From Pseudomonas viridiflava (lineage in GTDB: Bacteria > Pseudomonadota > Gammaproteobacteria > Pseudomonadales > Pseudomonadaceae), in NCBI RefSeq assembly GCF_900580865.1, contig NZ_UTBZ01000012.1:90074-154073 (forward strand): a DNA stretch of 64,000 bases, read 5' to 3'. A program made the translations under genes and the position numbers. Under the pieces are notes generated by a model. It ran no database searches. It saw only the letters and a program-made list of their open reading frames with translations, and was not told the DNA's origin. Of this stretch, positions 34,483 to 44,587 are shown one piece after another. The first letter of the stretch is position 1; the number at the start of each line of letters is the position of its first letter.

Positions 34483-36210
34483 GTGCCGTTTCCGTTTCGC
34501 GCTGTTTTTCGCCGTCGTTCCACGCTTTGCCCGCTGTTGTCGGCCTTTGTGTTGAGTGTGTGTGCCTCCTCGATTGAAGCCGCCGAACCTGTAGCGCCGG
34601 GCCAGGAAGTGCTGCGCCAGCAGCAACAGCAACAGCGCGATCTGCAACAACTGCAACTTGAACAAAGAAAACGGCAATTGGAGCGTGGCGCGTTCGGCCC
34701 GACGCCGATCACCCCGGCCATCCCGCCAACCGTTGCTGCCGATGAACGTTGCTGGCCGCTGAGCGGCACGCGCATCGGTGGCGTCACGCTGATCGACAGC
34801 GACAAGCTCAATACGCGGATCAAACCGCTACTGGCGCCATGCATGGGCGTCGGCCAGATCAATCATCTGCTGGCGACCATCACCGCGAGCTACGTCGACA
34901 AGGGCTACATTGCCAGCCGCCCGTATTTGGTCAGTGCACCGGCAGCGGGGCAGTCGCTGGATATCCGCGTTGACGAAGGCTACATCGAGTCCATCGAGCT
35001 GGCCGATCAGAGTCTGCCGATTTCCCTCGGCGGAGCGTTTCCGGGAATGCTCGGCGAGCCGCTGAACCTGCGCGATCTGGAGCAAGGCCTCGATCAATTG
35101 AATCGCTTGCGCTCGGTCGATCTCACCGCCGATATCGCTCCCGGCAGTCAGCCCGGCGCCTCTCGGATCATCCTGCGTTCACGCAGCTCGGCACATTCGC
35201 GCTGGGCCTTGAATGCCGGGATCGACAACCTCGGTAGCGCCAGCACCGGACGTGATCGCGACACCGTCAGCCTCAGTCTCGACAGCCCGCTGCAACTCAA
35301 CGACCTGTTGAGCATCAGTGCCAGCGACACGCTCAATCAGGGCGACCGTTACAGCCGCAATGCCAGCCTGTATTACGCGATTCCTTACGGCTATTGGACT
35401 TACAGCGTGTTCGCCAGCCACGCCGAATACCGCGCCCCGTTCAAACTGCCGAGCGTGACCTTCCACAGCACCGGCATCACCGACCAAGTCAGTCTGCGCG
35501 CCGACCGTGTGTTGTGGCGCGACCAGAGCCGGCAGCTCAGCGCCAACCTGCAACTGGCGCACAAGGATGTCGACAGCTATCTGCAAGACGTTCGCCTCGG
35601 TATTCAGAGCCCGACCCTGACCGTGGCCGAGGCCGGGCTCAATCTGTTCTGGCTCGACCGCGCGGTTTGGAACCTGGACGTCAATTACGCCCAGGGCCTG
35701 CGCTGGTTTGGCGCCGACGATGACTCGCAGCAGCAGATCAACAACCTGCCGAAGGCACAGTTCCGCAAGTACCGCGCCGGACTCAGCCAGTGGCGCAACG
35801 GTCAGTTCGGCACGCAGGCGTGGCAGTGGCAGAGCCAACTCAATGTGCAGTACAGCCCGGACCCGTTGCCGGCGATCGAGCAGTTGCTCGGCACCGACGA
35901 TTCAGCGGTGCGCGGCTACCGGGTCAGTAGTGCCTCCGGTGCCAGCGGCGCGATCTGGCGCAACACATTGCGTCTGCCGCTGCGCAGTGAATGGCCGCTG
36001 CAGATCACCCCGCGCGCGGGCCTCGACCACGGCTGGATCAAGGCCGATCACGGCGCACAGGGCCAACGCCTGAGTGGCGCCAGTGTCGGCGTGAATCTGG
36101 GCTGGAAGAACCTGCAAGTGGATGTCGATTACCAGCGCGCGCTCAACACGCCGAGCGGTCTGCAACACGAGCCGCAAACCTGGCTGATGCGCGTCGGGGT
36201 GCAGATATGA
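34483..36210 (+). CDS. TpsB/FhaC/CdiB-type outer-membrane transporter
   Basis: The 575-residue protein exports the large TpsA protein encoded just downstream across the outer membrane. It has a signal peptide, a Gln-rich N-terminal helix (LRQQQQQQRDLQQLQLEQRKRQLERG), two POTRA domains (around residues 90-240) and a 16-strand beta-barrel. The pore motif VRGYRVSSASG and the ShlB/FhaC-type barrel pattern near the C-terminus are visible. The GTG start at 34483 follows AAGGA. The TpsA gene starts 112 bases later, so the two form a two-partner secretion operon. Confidence 0.88.
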   Translation: MPFPFRAVFRRRSTLCPLLSAFVLSVCASSIEAAEPVAPGQEVLRQQQQQQRDLQQLQLEQRKRQLERGAFGPTPITPAIPPTVAADERCWPLSGTRIGGVTLIDSDKLNTRIKPLLAPCMGVGQINHLLATITASYVDKGYIASRPYLVSAPAAGQSLDIRVDEGYIESIELADQSLPISLGGAFPGMLGEPLNLRDLEQGLDQLNRLRSVDLTADIAPGSQPGASRIILRSRSSAHSRWALNAGIDNLGSASTGRDRDTVSLSLDSPLQLNDLLSISASDTLNQGDRYSRNASLYYAIPYGYWTYSVFASHAEYRAPFKLPSVTFHSTGITDQVSLRADRVLWRDQSRQLSANLQLAHKDVDSYLQDVRLGIQSPTLTVAEAGLNLFWLDRAVWNLDVNYAQGLRWFGADDDSQQQINNLPKAQFRKYRAGLSQWRNGQFGTQAWQWQSQLNVQYSPDPLPAIEQLLGTDDSAVRGYRVSSASGASGAIWRNTLRLPLRSEWPLQITPRAGLDHGWIKADHGAQGQRLSGASVGVNLGWKNLQVDVDYQRALNTPSGLQHEPQTWLMRVGVQI

Positions 36211-36321
36211 CGCGACAGCAACGAACAACGCAGTGAACAAACAGCCGTCGGATCTGAGCGCGTCAGCCACGGCCAAGACTAAACGCGCAACGTGATGCCG
36301 TACTCACATGGAGACGTTTTT

Positions 36322-39300
36322 ATGCCAGCACACACCTTTGCATTTCATCTTTCCCCTCGGGGCAAATTGCGCTGGGCGATTGCCAGCCTGTTCTTCGCCG
36401 TGCACCTGCCGAGCGCGATGGCCGGCGGCGTCGTGGTCGCACCTGGCCCCGGCGGCACCGCGCAATTGCAGACCCAGGGCGGTGTGCCCATCGTCAACAT
36501 CGTCGCGCCCAACGGTTCGGGCCTGTCGCACAATCAGTTCCTCGATTACAACGTCGACCGTCAGGGCTTGGTGTTGAATAACGCCTTGCAGGCCGGGCAA
36601 TCACAACTGGCCGGGCAACTGGCGGCCAACCCGCAACTGCAAGGCCAGGCCGCGAGCGTGATCCTCAACGAAGTGATCAGCCGCAATCCGTCGGCCATCA
36701 ATGGCGCGCAGGAAATCTTCGGCCGGCCTGCCGATTATGTGTTGGCCAACCCTAACGGCATCTCGGTCAATGGCGGCAGCTTCATCAACACGCCGAACGC
36801 CAATCTGCTGGTCGGTCGTCCGGAATTGAATGACGGCAAACTGCAAAGTCTGAATACCCGCGACGCCAACGGTCAGTTGCAGATTCAGGGCGGTGGCCTG
36901 CGTAACGGCGAGGGCTCGATCAACCTGATCGCGCCGCGTATCGACAGCCAGGGCGCGATCAGTGCGCGTGATCAATTGAACCTCACGGTCGGGCGCAATC
37001 AGGTCGATTACGCCAGCGGCCAAGTGAAAACCGTGGATCCGGCGGGCAACACCGGCGATCAACGCATCGACGCCAGCCTGTTCGGCGCAATGCAGGCCGG
37101 GCGCATCAACATTGTCAGCACCGCCGAAGGTGCAGGCGTGCGGGTCGGCGCGGTGCAAGTGGCCGGACGAGACGGCGTGCAGATTCGTTCCGCCGGTGAC
37201 CTCAGTGTCAGCGGTGAAGCCGTGGCCAACAGCCTCGACGTGACCCGTGCCGGTATTCGCAGCAGTCAGGGCGATGTCGCTTTGCACAGTGGCAAGGACC
37301 TGACCCTGGCCGCCACCGATGTTGGCGGTCGTGACGTTACGGTCGAAGCCAAGCGCAACCTGACCCTGTCCACAGTCGAAAGCCGCAAGCTTCAGGAAAA
37401 GCGCGAAAACTGGAACAACAGCACCATCGGCATCACCTGGGAAACCTACGACCGCACCCAGACCGACAGTGAATCGCGTCAGCACGGCAGCCAGATTCTC
37501 GCCAGTCGCGACGCCAAGTTGTCGTCCGGTAAAGACACCGAGCTGAAAGCCGCCAAAGTCGAAGCGGCGAAAAATCTCGACGTGCAAAGCGGCGGCGACT
37601 TGCGCCTGACCGCCGCCACTGAGAGCCACACGCAGACCGATCAAGGCAACCACCGCAAACACCTGTGGAAAGCCGACTGGAACAGCAGCAGCGAAGAGCA
37701 GCGCAGCATCACCAGCCAGTTGAAGGCCGGCAATATCGCCCTGCAAACCGCCGCGCTGTTGCGCTCCGAAGGCGCCGAATTGAGCAGCGCCGGCGACGTG
37801 CAACTGGCCGGCAAACAAGTGGAAATCAGCACCGCCACGCGGACCAATCGCAGCAGCGACAATCGCTATTCCGGTGATCTGGTCGGCGGTGGTTTCTTCG
37901 GCAAGACCGGCGATGCCGACAAGGGCAAGACCCAGCATCAGGGCAGCAAAATCAACGCCACCGGCAAACTGATCGTCAAGGCTGACGACGTGCGCATCAG
38001 CGGCAGCCAGGTGCGTGGCGGCACCGACGCCAGCGTGATCAGCGATAAGGGTTCGCTGATCATCGACGGCGTGCAGGACACTTCGCACAGCAACAACCAC
38101 GACAAGGACAGCAAGTTCTTCGGCATCACCAAGGACGAGTCGCGGCAGAACAGCCAAGACAGCAGCACCGTGCGCAGCGAACTGGTGTCCGACAGCAACC
38201 TCAAGCTCAAGAGCGCCAAGGACATTGCAGTGGTTGGCTCGACGGTCAAGGCTGACGGGGCGCTGACGGCCGATGCGGCGGGCGACGTCAATGTGCATGC
38301 TGCGCAGAACACGGCTGACAGCAGTTCCACCACTGAGACTCGTGGCTTCGATGCTTATGCGAAAGAGCAGACACCAGAGCAGTATCGCGCCGGGATTCAC
38401 TACCAAGACAAACAGCAAACCGTCACTAGCAACGACGTCACCCAGCAAGGCTCCAGACTCAGCGGCGGCAGTGTGCAGGTGAAGGCCGGCGGTGACGTCA
38501 CGCTCAAAGGCGCGGAGGTGAAATCCACTGCTGGCGATACCACGCTGAGCGGCAAAAACGTCTCGTTGCTCGCGGAAGCCGACAGCCACAAAACCTCCAC
38601 CGACACCTCCAGCACCGGCGGCGGTTTCTACTACACCGGCGGCCTCGATCGGGCTGGCAGTGGCGTCGATTTCGCCCACAGCACTGCCCAGGATTCGACC
38701 AGCAAAACCACCGCGCAAACCAGCAGCGTACAGAGCAGCGGCAGCCTGACGATCAATGCCGACAAACTCGCCACCGAAGGCGCGCAGCTCAAGGCTGGTA
38801 ACGGTCTGAATGTCGCCGCCAACGCAATCGACAACCGTGCCGCCAGCAACACTGACAGCAGCACCCATAGCGAGAGCAACTGGTCGGCGGATATCGGTGC
38901 CAACGTCGAGTACAAAGACATCGCCCGGCCGATCGCGGGCGCGGTCAAGGACGTGTTCAACGGCAAGGTGCCGGACAAGGACTCCCTGGCCAGTCTCGGT
39001 CAGCCGAATGTCGGTATCGACGTTGCGGTGGGTCATGGCAGTGGCAGCAAAACCGAGCAGCGCAGCAACGCTGTAGTCAGCCGTTTTGACGGCGGGAATG
39101 TTGATGTGAAAACCACCGGCACGCTGCATGACCAAGGCACTCAGTACAACGCCAGCGCCGGCCAGGTGAACATCAACGCTGACCAACTGCTTGCCGATGC
39201 CGCCAGCAACACGCACAACAGCAGTGCCAACGCGGTGGATGCCAAGGTTGATGTGCGCGTCTACACCAAAACCGGCGAAGACGTGAACGTCGCCGGCAGC

Positions 39301-40791
39301 GGCGCGGGTGGCAGCAGTGCGTCGAGCAAGGACAGCTCCAGCGCCGTGGTCGGTGGTTACGCCGGCAGCCAGGGTGTGAATATCAAAGTCGGCGGCGATG
39401 CGCAGTTCGAAGGCAGCCGTTTCGACGGCGGGCAGGGCGGTGTGAATATCAAAACTGGCGGTGATCTGGCGCTGAATCAGGCCAACGACCGCCAGACCAG
39501 CAATGACAGCAGCCTGCGCGGCAATGGTTCACTGAAGGTCGGCACCTTGCCGGGTACCGATGGTACCAACGTCGACCTCGGCGCCGGTTTCCAGCTCGAT
39601 CACACCGGCAAGCAAAGCACTGACACCCAGGCCCACGTTGCGAGCATCACCGGCAACGGCCCGGTGCAGTTGAGCAGCGGCGGCAATCAGCTGCAGCAGG
39701 GCAGCAAGATCGACAGCGCGGGCGCCATCGCTCTGCATGCCGACGGCAAGCTCGACCTGCAAGCGGCCACTGACACTCACACCGCCACCGGCAGTAATCT
39801 CGGCGGCGGCTTGAAGGGCGGCGGCAGCAAAACCAGCAGCGAGAAGAGCCGCGATCAGGGCGGTAATCTGAGTGGCAACTTCAATATCGGTCGGATCAAC
39901 GAGGATTCGAAAACCCTCAGCGGTGGCCAACTCAACAGCCAGAACGGCATCGTCTTGAGCGGTGATTCGATTCATCTGCAAGGCAGCGAGGTCAGCGCGC
40001 CGAACGTCAGCATCGACGCACAGAAGGGCGGCTATGTGCAGGAATCGGTGCAGTCCACCGATCACCGCAATAACTGGAATGTCGCGCTGAACGCTGGCGG
40101 CAACCTGAGCCGCAAAACCCCGACTGCCGAGGATGAGAAGGCCAGCAGCGATCACGGTTTCAATGCCGGGGCCAAAGTCGGTGTCGATTACCTGCAAGGC
40201 AGCACCCAGCAGAACAGCCAGATCAAGGCGGACAGCGTGGTGTTGAACAGCGCCGGTGATGCACAGCTGGCGGGTGCGCGGATCGACGCTAAAACTGTCA
40301 GCGGCAAGGTCGCGGGTGATCTGAGCGTCGATAGCCGTCAGGACTCGAGCAACCACGCCAAGGTCGATGTCGATCTGGGCCTGACCGCGAAGAAAAATCC
40401 ACCGAGCGATAAAGAGAAACTCGCCGGCACTGACTACAAACCGACACTGAAAGCGCAGGGTGAGTACGCGCACAAGGACAGCGTTGCGCAGGCGTCCGGG
40501 ATCAATGCCAGCCAAGGTGTGAGCCTCGCAGTCGGCGGCGCTACACAACTGACCGGCGCACGGATTTCGGCGACGGAAGGGAAGGTGGATCTCGGTGGTT
40601 CGAAGGTCGGCAGCAGTGATCTGAATAACCTTGACGTCGGCATTCAGGCTGGCCTCGATCTGCCGCATAAGGCCGAGGAAAACGCACCGAAGGTTTCCTA
40701 TGAAAACGGCAACCTGAAAGTCGGCCCGGTCACCCTGAGCGGGCATCTGGACGCCCAGACCCTGCAAGCCGGGATCGACGAAAAAGGCTGA
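36322..40791 (+). CDS. TpsA filamentous haemagglutinin-family exoprotein
   Basis: The 1489-residue product has a long signal peptide and an N-terminal two-partner secretion domain (GLSHNQFLDYNVDRQGLVLNN..., VILNEVISRNPSAINGAQEIFGRPADYVLANPNGISVNGG). It is followed by a long beta-helix rich in Gly, Ser, Asp and Asn with haemagglutinin-type repeats such as QLKAGNIALQT and SVQVKAGGDVTLKGAEVKST. It is secreted by the TpsB protein upstream and would act as a surface adhesin or contact-dependent factor. The ATG at 36322 has GGAG eight bases upstream. Unlike a full CdiA it ends in GHLDAQTLQAGIDEKG, with no VENN pretoxin motif, toxin domain or downstream immunity gene. A REPIN lies 50 bases after its stop. 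Confidence 0.88.
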   Translation: MPAHTFAFHLSPRGKLRWAIASLFFAVHLPSAMAGGVVVAPGPGGTAQLQTQGGVPIVNIVAPNGSGLSHNQFLDYNVDRQGLVLNNALQAGQSQLAGQLAANPQLQGQAASVILNEVISRNPSAINGAQEIFGRPADYVLANPNGISVNGGSFINTPNANLLVGRPELNDGKLQSLNTRDANGQLQIQGGGLRNGEGSINLIAPRIDSQGAISARDQLNLTVGRNQVDYASGQVKTVDPAGNTGDQRIDASLFGAMQAGRINIVSTAEGAGVRVGAVQVAGRDGVQIRSAGDLSVSGEAVANSLDVTRAGIRSSQGDVALHSGKDLTLAATDVGGRDVTVEAKRNLTLSTVESRKLQEKRENWNNSTIGITWETYDRTQTDSESRQHGSQILASRDAKLSSGKDTELKAAKVEAAKNLDVQSGGDLRLTAATESHTQTDQGNHRKHLWKADWNSSSEEQRSITSQLKAGNIALQTAALLRSEGAELSSAGDVQLAGKQVEISTATRTNRSSDNRYSGDLVGGGFFGKTGDADKGKTQHQGSKINATGKLIVKADDVRISGSQVRGGTDASVISDKGSLIIDGVQDTSHSNNHDKDSKFFGITKDESRQNSQDSSTVRSELVSDSNLKLKSAKDIAVVGSTVKADGALTADAAGDVNVHAAQNTADSSSTTETRGFDAYAKEQTPEQYRAGIHYQDKQQTVTSNDVTQQGSRLSGGSVQVKAGGDVTLKGAEVKSTAGDTTLSGKNVSLLAEADSHKTSTDTSSTGGGFYYTGGLDRAGSGVDFAHSTAQDSTSKTTAQTSSVQSSGSLTINADKLATEGAQLKAGNGLNVAANAIDNRAASNTDSSTHSESNWSADIGANVEYKDIARPIAGAVKDVFNGKVPDKDSLASLGQPNVGIDVAVGHGSGSKTEQRSNAVVSRFDGGNVDVKTTGTLHDQGTQYNASAGQVNINADQLLADAASNTHNSSANAVDAKVDVRVYTKTGEDVNVAGSGAGGSSASSKDSSSAVVGGYAGSQGVNIKVGGDAQFEGSRFDGGQGGVNIKTGGDLALNQANDRQTSNDSSLRGNGSLKVGTLPGTDGTNVDLGAGFQLDHTGKQSTDTQAHVASITGNGPVQLSSGGNQLQQGSKIDSAGAIALHADGKLDLQAATDTHTATGSNLGGGLKGGGSKTSSEKSRDQGGNLSGNFNIGRINEDSKTLSGGQLNSQNGIVLSGDSIHLQGSEVSAPNVSIDAQKGGYVQESVQSTDHRNNWNVALNAGGNLSRKTPTAEDEKASSDHGFNAGAKVGVDYLQGSTQQNSQIKADSVVLNSAGDAQLAGARIDAKTVSGKVAGDLSVDSRQDSSNHAKVDVDLGLTAKKNPPSDKEKLAGTDYKPTLKAQGEYAHKDSVAQASGINASQGVSLAVGGATQLTGARISATEGKVDLGGSKVGSSDLNNLDVGIQAGLDLPHKAEENAPKVSYENGNLKVGPVTLSGHLDAQTLQAGIDEKG

Positions 40792-41431
40792 TCCAATGGC
40801 CAGTGGTGGATGCACTTGAACCTGCATTCACCACCAAACCCTGTGGGAGCGAGCCTGCTCGCGAAAGCGTCCGTTCAGTCAATGCAGTAAGTGACTGGTG
40901 TGCCGCCTTCGCGAGCAGGCTCGCTCCCACATTGGTTTGCGCTGGTCGTTTTAGACCTCAATAAGTTTCTGAGCTTCAGCGGCTGGGCATCGTCAGTGCA
41001 TAAAACTCGCATGGGACTGTCAAATTTAATTTTTGAATATTGACATATTCGGAAACAAGTGTGAGATTACCGGCCACGAGTAAGGATGTACTCGTGGCAA
41101 TAAAAATTATAAGCGCACAGGGATTGGCATGTTTCATACCTCCGTTGTAAATACGTCTTCACCTCCGCTTGCCTTTTCCTCCAAGGCACTCCGCGCATTA
41201 TTTATTTTTCCTCGGCGGCGTTCCCGCGACCGGTTTTATCACGTCCCGGGTAAGCGATAGTTTCTCTCCCGTTTACCACTGCTCGATATAAAAGTACTTA
41301 CGACACAACCGTTCGTTGTGTGCGTAGTTGTGTGTGGTTTGTTTTGTCTTTGAATTGATGATGGTTGTTGAAGAAAACGCGGGAAAAGCGGCAAATCAAG
41401 AGCTGATGTGTTCAGCAAGGCCAGAGTTAAA
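40792..41431. other. Intergenic region before the anthranilate-type cluster
   Basis: This 640-base gap holds a REPIN (40842-40931), then an AT-rich stretch. A 40-codon frame beginning ATGTTTCATACC near 41130 and a reverse-strand 69-codon frame lack protein-like features. The promoter of the downstream eight-gene run is expected in the last 150 bases, but no clear sigma-70 boxes stand out. Confidence 0.5.
40842..40931. repeat. REPIN (GTGGGAGCGAGC family)
   Basis: Two inverted copies of TGTGGGAGCGAGCCTGCTCG around a 50-base spacer, directly downstream of tpsA. Confidence 0.9.
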
Positions 41432-41806
41432 ATGAAAAAAGCATTCATTCCTTTATTAGCTGTATTAACACTGGTTCAAACGCCACTTTCCTTCGCGGAT
41501 ATGGGCAACGGCAAGAACCTTTATTCACAAAGATGTGCCGTATGCCACGGAGCAGATATCAAGGGTACAGGGCCACTGGCCAAGAAAAGTAACCCTCCCA
41601 CACCTGATCTGACAACGGGCGCTTTCAAGAAACGACTTAGTGATTATCCGGGCGTGATTGTCTCGTCGGTCATACTTCGTCCTAGCGGAAGTCTGATTCC
41701 AAAAACCTTGCGAGAAAATGGCGTGAAGATACCGCCACACGCCTGGACTATTAATGATCTGCGCGATTTGAACCAGTACATGAGTGGTTTGATTTCAAAG
41801 AAATGA
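41432..41806 (+). CDS. Small periplasmic c-type cytochrome
   Basis: The 124-residue protein has a signal peptide (MKKAFIPLLAVLTLVQTPLSFA) and one haem-binding site, CAVCH at residues 35-39, so mature protein would carry covalent haem c in the periplasm. The pattern NGKNLYSQRCAVCHGADIKGTGPLA is typical of class I cytochromes; Met116 in NQYMSGL may be the distal ligand. The start at 41432 is set by the signal peptide. It opens an eight-gene, same-strand run with anthranilate synthase genes; it may serve an oxidation step there, or be unrelated. Composition is more AT-rich than average. Confidence 0.8.
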   Translation: MKKAFIPLLAVLTLVQTPLSFADMGNGKNLYSQRCAVCHGADIKGTGPLAKKSNPPTPDLTTGAFKKRLSDYPGVIVSSVILRPSGSLIPKTLRENGVKIPPHAWTINDLRDLNQYMSGLISKK

Positions 41807-41923
41807 CAATCATGAAATGAGCGATGGAAAGATCAATCCACGAGCCGCTTCAGGATGTTTGCGCATACGTTATCCAGTGAAAAGCTTTTCGCTTCAGACC
41901 TTATAACTCAGAGGGACAAACCC

Positions 41924-43102
41924 ATGCGGACAAAGGTTGCAATCGTTGGAGCAGGCCCGGCCGGATTGATGTTGGGGCAGCTTCTTACGCTTATGAATAT
42001 CAGCAACGTCGTTGTTGAGAGTCGATCAAGAGAATACGTAGAAGGCCGCAGTCGCGCAGGCCAGATAACCCCTGCCACGGTGCAGATTCTCACTGAAAGT
42101 GGTGTCGGTTCGAGGATTGCATCTGAAGGAATGGTGCATTCTGCGCTGCAGTTCCATTATGACGGAGCGACGCGCGAGCTGGATTTCCAGGCGCTTACCG
42201 GGCGCACGGTGACCATTTATGGTCAACAGGAAATCATCAAGGACCTGGTCGCAGCACGGTTGAAAACCGAGTCGCCACTGCTGTTCGATGCTGCCGATGT
42301 TCAGGTGCACAATACCGATGGAAACGCGCCTTCGGTTTCCTTCAGGCACGACGGCAGACAACAGACGCTTGAATGCGACTTTGTTGTCGGCTGCGACGGC
42401 TTTCATGGTATTTGCCGCCCACACATCGCTGACGCGCTGACCTGTTTTTCGCACACCTATCCTTTTGCCTGGCTGGCGGTTCTCGCTGAAATGTCACCCA
42501 TTTCACCGGATGTGATTTTTTCCAGCCATGAAACCGGGCTGGCATTGTTCACCATGCGCTCCCCGAAGGTTTCAAGAATTTATCTGCAGTGTTCTCCGGA
42601 CGAAGATCCCAATGAGTGGTCTGCCGCGCGGATCTGGGATCTTCTGCAATCACGGATAGATGGACGGCCGGAGAAAGTTAACGGCGGGGCAATCATCGAA
42701 AAAAGTATTGTGCAGCTTAGAAGCTTTGTTGCTGAAAAAATGCAGAAGGGCAGGTTGTTCCTCGCCGGTGATGCCGCGCACATCGTGCCGCCCTCTGCGG
42801 CCAAGGGACTTAACCTTGCCGTTTCCGATGCCAATATTCTTGCTCGTGGCTTCGAACATTTTTATGCCAACGACAAGGACGATCTCTTGCTGTCGTATTC
42901 CGACATTGCCTTGAAGCAGGTGTGGCGGGATGTGCAATTTTCCCACTCGATGGCGATGTTGCTGCATCGTTACGACGACAACGCTCAATTCCACAGACGA
43001 CTTCAGATCGCTGAACTTGATCGCATTCTCGGCTCAGGCCCGGCGGCGCAGAACTTCGCCGAACTGTGGGTCGGCAATCCGCCCTTCGCCGCGTCGATTT
43101 AA
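41924..43102 (+). CDS. PobA-like FAD-dependent aromatic hydroxylase
   Basis: The 392-residue flavoprotein resembles 4-hydroxybenzoate 3-monooxygenase (PobA) along its whole length: VAIVGAGPAGLMLGQLL (FAD), GRSRAGQITPATVQIL in place of GRIRAGVLEQGMVDLL, VTIYGQQEI, DFVVGCDGFHGICR, and the second FAD motif KGRLFLAGDAAHIVPPSAAKGLNLAVSD. It should insert one oxygen into an aromatic acid using NAD(P)H. Differences in the substrate-side segment (GQIT for GVLE) suggest another ring acid, for example an aminobenzoate, as substrate. It lies in a run with anthranilate synthase genes, which would fit. GAGGG precedes the ATG at 41924. Confidence 0.82.
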   Translation: MRTKVAIVGAGPAGLMLGQLLTLMNISNVVVESRSREYVEGRSRAGQITPATVQILTESGVGSRIASEGMVHSALQFHYDGATRELDFQALTGRTVTIYGQQEIIKDLVAARLKTESPLLFDAADVQVHNTDGNAPSVSFRHDGRQQTLECDFVVGCDGFHGICRPHIADALTCFSHTYPFAWLAVLAEMSPISPDVIFSSHETGLALFTMRSPKVSRIYLQCSPDEDPNEWSAARIWDLLQSRIDGRPEKVNGGAIIEKSIVQLRSFVAEKMQKGRLFLAGDAAHIVPPSAAKGLNLAVSDANILARGFEHFYANDKDDLLLSYSDIALKQVWRDVQFSHSMAMLLHRYDDNAQFHRRLQIAELDRILGSGPAAQNFAELWVGNPPFAASI

Positions 43103-43148
43103 ATCAGACCGGGATCAAGTTGATCAACTGAACACAGGGAGTTGGGCA

Positions 43149-43862
43149 ATGGATCGAACACGCAAGATCCTGATTATTTTGCACCAGGAACACTCTACGC
43201 CTGGCCGGGTAGGCGACCTCCTGAGTCAAATGGGATATGAGCTGGATGTCCGTCGGCCGCGATTCGGTGATCCGCTTCCGCCATGCATGGCAGAGCACGC
43301 CGGCGTGGCCATTTACGGCGGCCCGATGAGCGCCAATGACCACGATACTTATATTCGCGACGAGATCGACTGGTTGGCCAAGCCATTGAAGGAAGGCAAG
43401 CCGTTGCTGGGTCTTTGTCTGGGCGGGCAAATGCTGACCCGGCACTTGGGATCACGCGTGTACCGACTGGATAGCGGCACAACCGAGGCCGGTTATTACC
43501 CGATAACACCGCTGGCTGCTGCTCATGAAATAACAGCCGACGCCTGTGCACCTTTTCCTGATCATGTCTATCAATGGCACAGTGAAGGCTTCGATTTGCC
43601 GGCAGGCGCCACACAACTTGCCGAAGGTTCGACCTTTCCGGTTCAAGCCTATCGATATGCAACTAACGCCTACGCGTTGCAGTTTCACCCGGAAGTGACT
43701 TACGAGACGATTGATCGTTGGTCAACGCTGGGCACCGAACGCCTCAAAGCGCCGGGTACCAGGCCTGCGGCCGAACATACTGCGGGTTGGCATCAATATG
43801 ACTCCGCGGTGGCGACCTGGATCAAAGCGTTTCTTCCCAAATGGATTGACTCGCCTGCTTAA
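43149..43862 (+). CDS. Stand-alone class I glutamine amidotransferase-like protein
   Basis: The 237-residue protein has the class I amidotransferase triad: Cys90 in GLCLGGQ and His/Glu in LQFHPEV near residue 180. It resembles GMP-synthase-like stand-alone enzymes (KILIILHQEHSTPGRVG, VAIYGGPMSANDHDTYIRDEIDWLA). Some relatives, such as plant GGP1, hydrolyse gamma-glutamyl groups from glutathione conjugates. Because a glutathione S-transferase gene is in the same run, that activity is an attractive inference; amide transfer to another acceptor is the alternative. AGGGAG lies seven bases before the ATG, and the gap to the hydroxylase is 46 bases. Confidence 0.75.
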   Translation: MDRTRKILIILHQEHSTPGRVGDLLSQMGYELDVRRPRFGDPLPPCMAEHAGVAIYGGPMSANDHDTYIRDEIDWLAKPLKEGKPLLGLCLGGQMLTRHLGSRVYRLDSGTTEAGYYPITPLAAAHEITADACAPFPDHVYQWHSEGFDLPAGATQLAEGSTFPVQAYRYATNAYALQFHPEVTYETIDRWSTLGTERLKAPGTRPAAEHTAGWHQYDSAVATWIKAFLPKWIDSPA

Positions 43863-43953
43863 GAACTGAGCGTCCGAGTATTAAAAACCGGATAAATAAC
43901 ATCAGTGGGTATTAATTATCCTGGATTCACCACGTGTGCGGGGATTGCGCAGT

Positions 43954-44556
43954 ATGGACTTGCAACTTTGGATATTGTTTTGCGTGGTATTTCTTTCGGC
44001 CGCGATACTTCCGGGGCCGAATGTGGCCTTTTCCATGGCACAGGCACTTGATCACGGCTTCAAGGAATCATTTCCGGGGGCCATTGGGTTCGGCCTGGCC
44101 AGTGGCGGGCACGCCGTAATTGTTCTATCCGGTCTGGGGATATTGGTAAGGGATAACCCCGGTATTTTATTCTGGCTGAAATGGGTGGGCGTTGTCTATC
44201 TGCTCTACCTCGCTTTTAAAGCATTGCGTTCGCACTCCCAGGTTGCAGTTGCCACTTCGCGCAAGCGTACCCCTTTGCAAATGTTTACCGGGGCCATGAT
44301 CGTTTCATTTACCAATCCCAAGGGGATTCTGACCAACATCATCTTGTTTCCGACGTTTATCGATAAAGCCTTGCCCTATATTCCGCAGTGCATCGCATTG
44401 GTGGCGACGGCAATATTCATCTCTACCTCGGTATATGCCCTGTATATGCTTATGGCGGGGCATGCAGCGAAAATTCTTCGTACAAAACGGCAAATGAGTG
44501 TGGTGACGGGCGTTTTATATGTCGGCGTCGCTGCGGCCATTGCGACAACCATCTGA
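43954..44556 (+). CDS. LysE/RhtB-family exporter
   Basis: The 200-residue inner-membrane protein has about six helices and the LysE/RhtB pattern LPGPNVAFSMAQALDHGFKESFPGAIGFGLASG and later SFTNPKG. This family exports amino acids and their derivatives. In this run it is the likely exit route for the product, which would then be amino-acid-like. The ATG at 43954 was preferred over an upstream GTG at 43936 because the family N-terminus begins there. Confidence 0.85.
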   Translation: MDLQLWILFCVVFLSAAILPGPNVAFSMAQALDHGFKESFPGAIGFGLASGGHAVIVLSGLGILVRDNPGILFWLKWVGVVYLLYLAFKALRSHSQVAVATSRKRTPLQMFTGAMIVSFTNPKGILTNIILFPTFIDKALPYIPQCIALVATAIFISTSVYALYMLMAGHAAKILRTKRQMSVVTGVLYVGVAAAIATTI

Positions 44557-44587
44557 ACACTTACGAGCATTCAAGGAGGGATTCAGA

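Noticed and set aside
36601..39216. An 871-codon open frame on the reverse strand within tpsA.
   Set aside because: It is antisense to the repetitive, GC-rich exoprotein gene. Its composition (Val/Ala/Gly/His-rich) mirrors codon bias of the sense strand, and no domain is recognisable.
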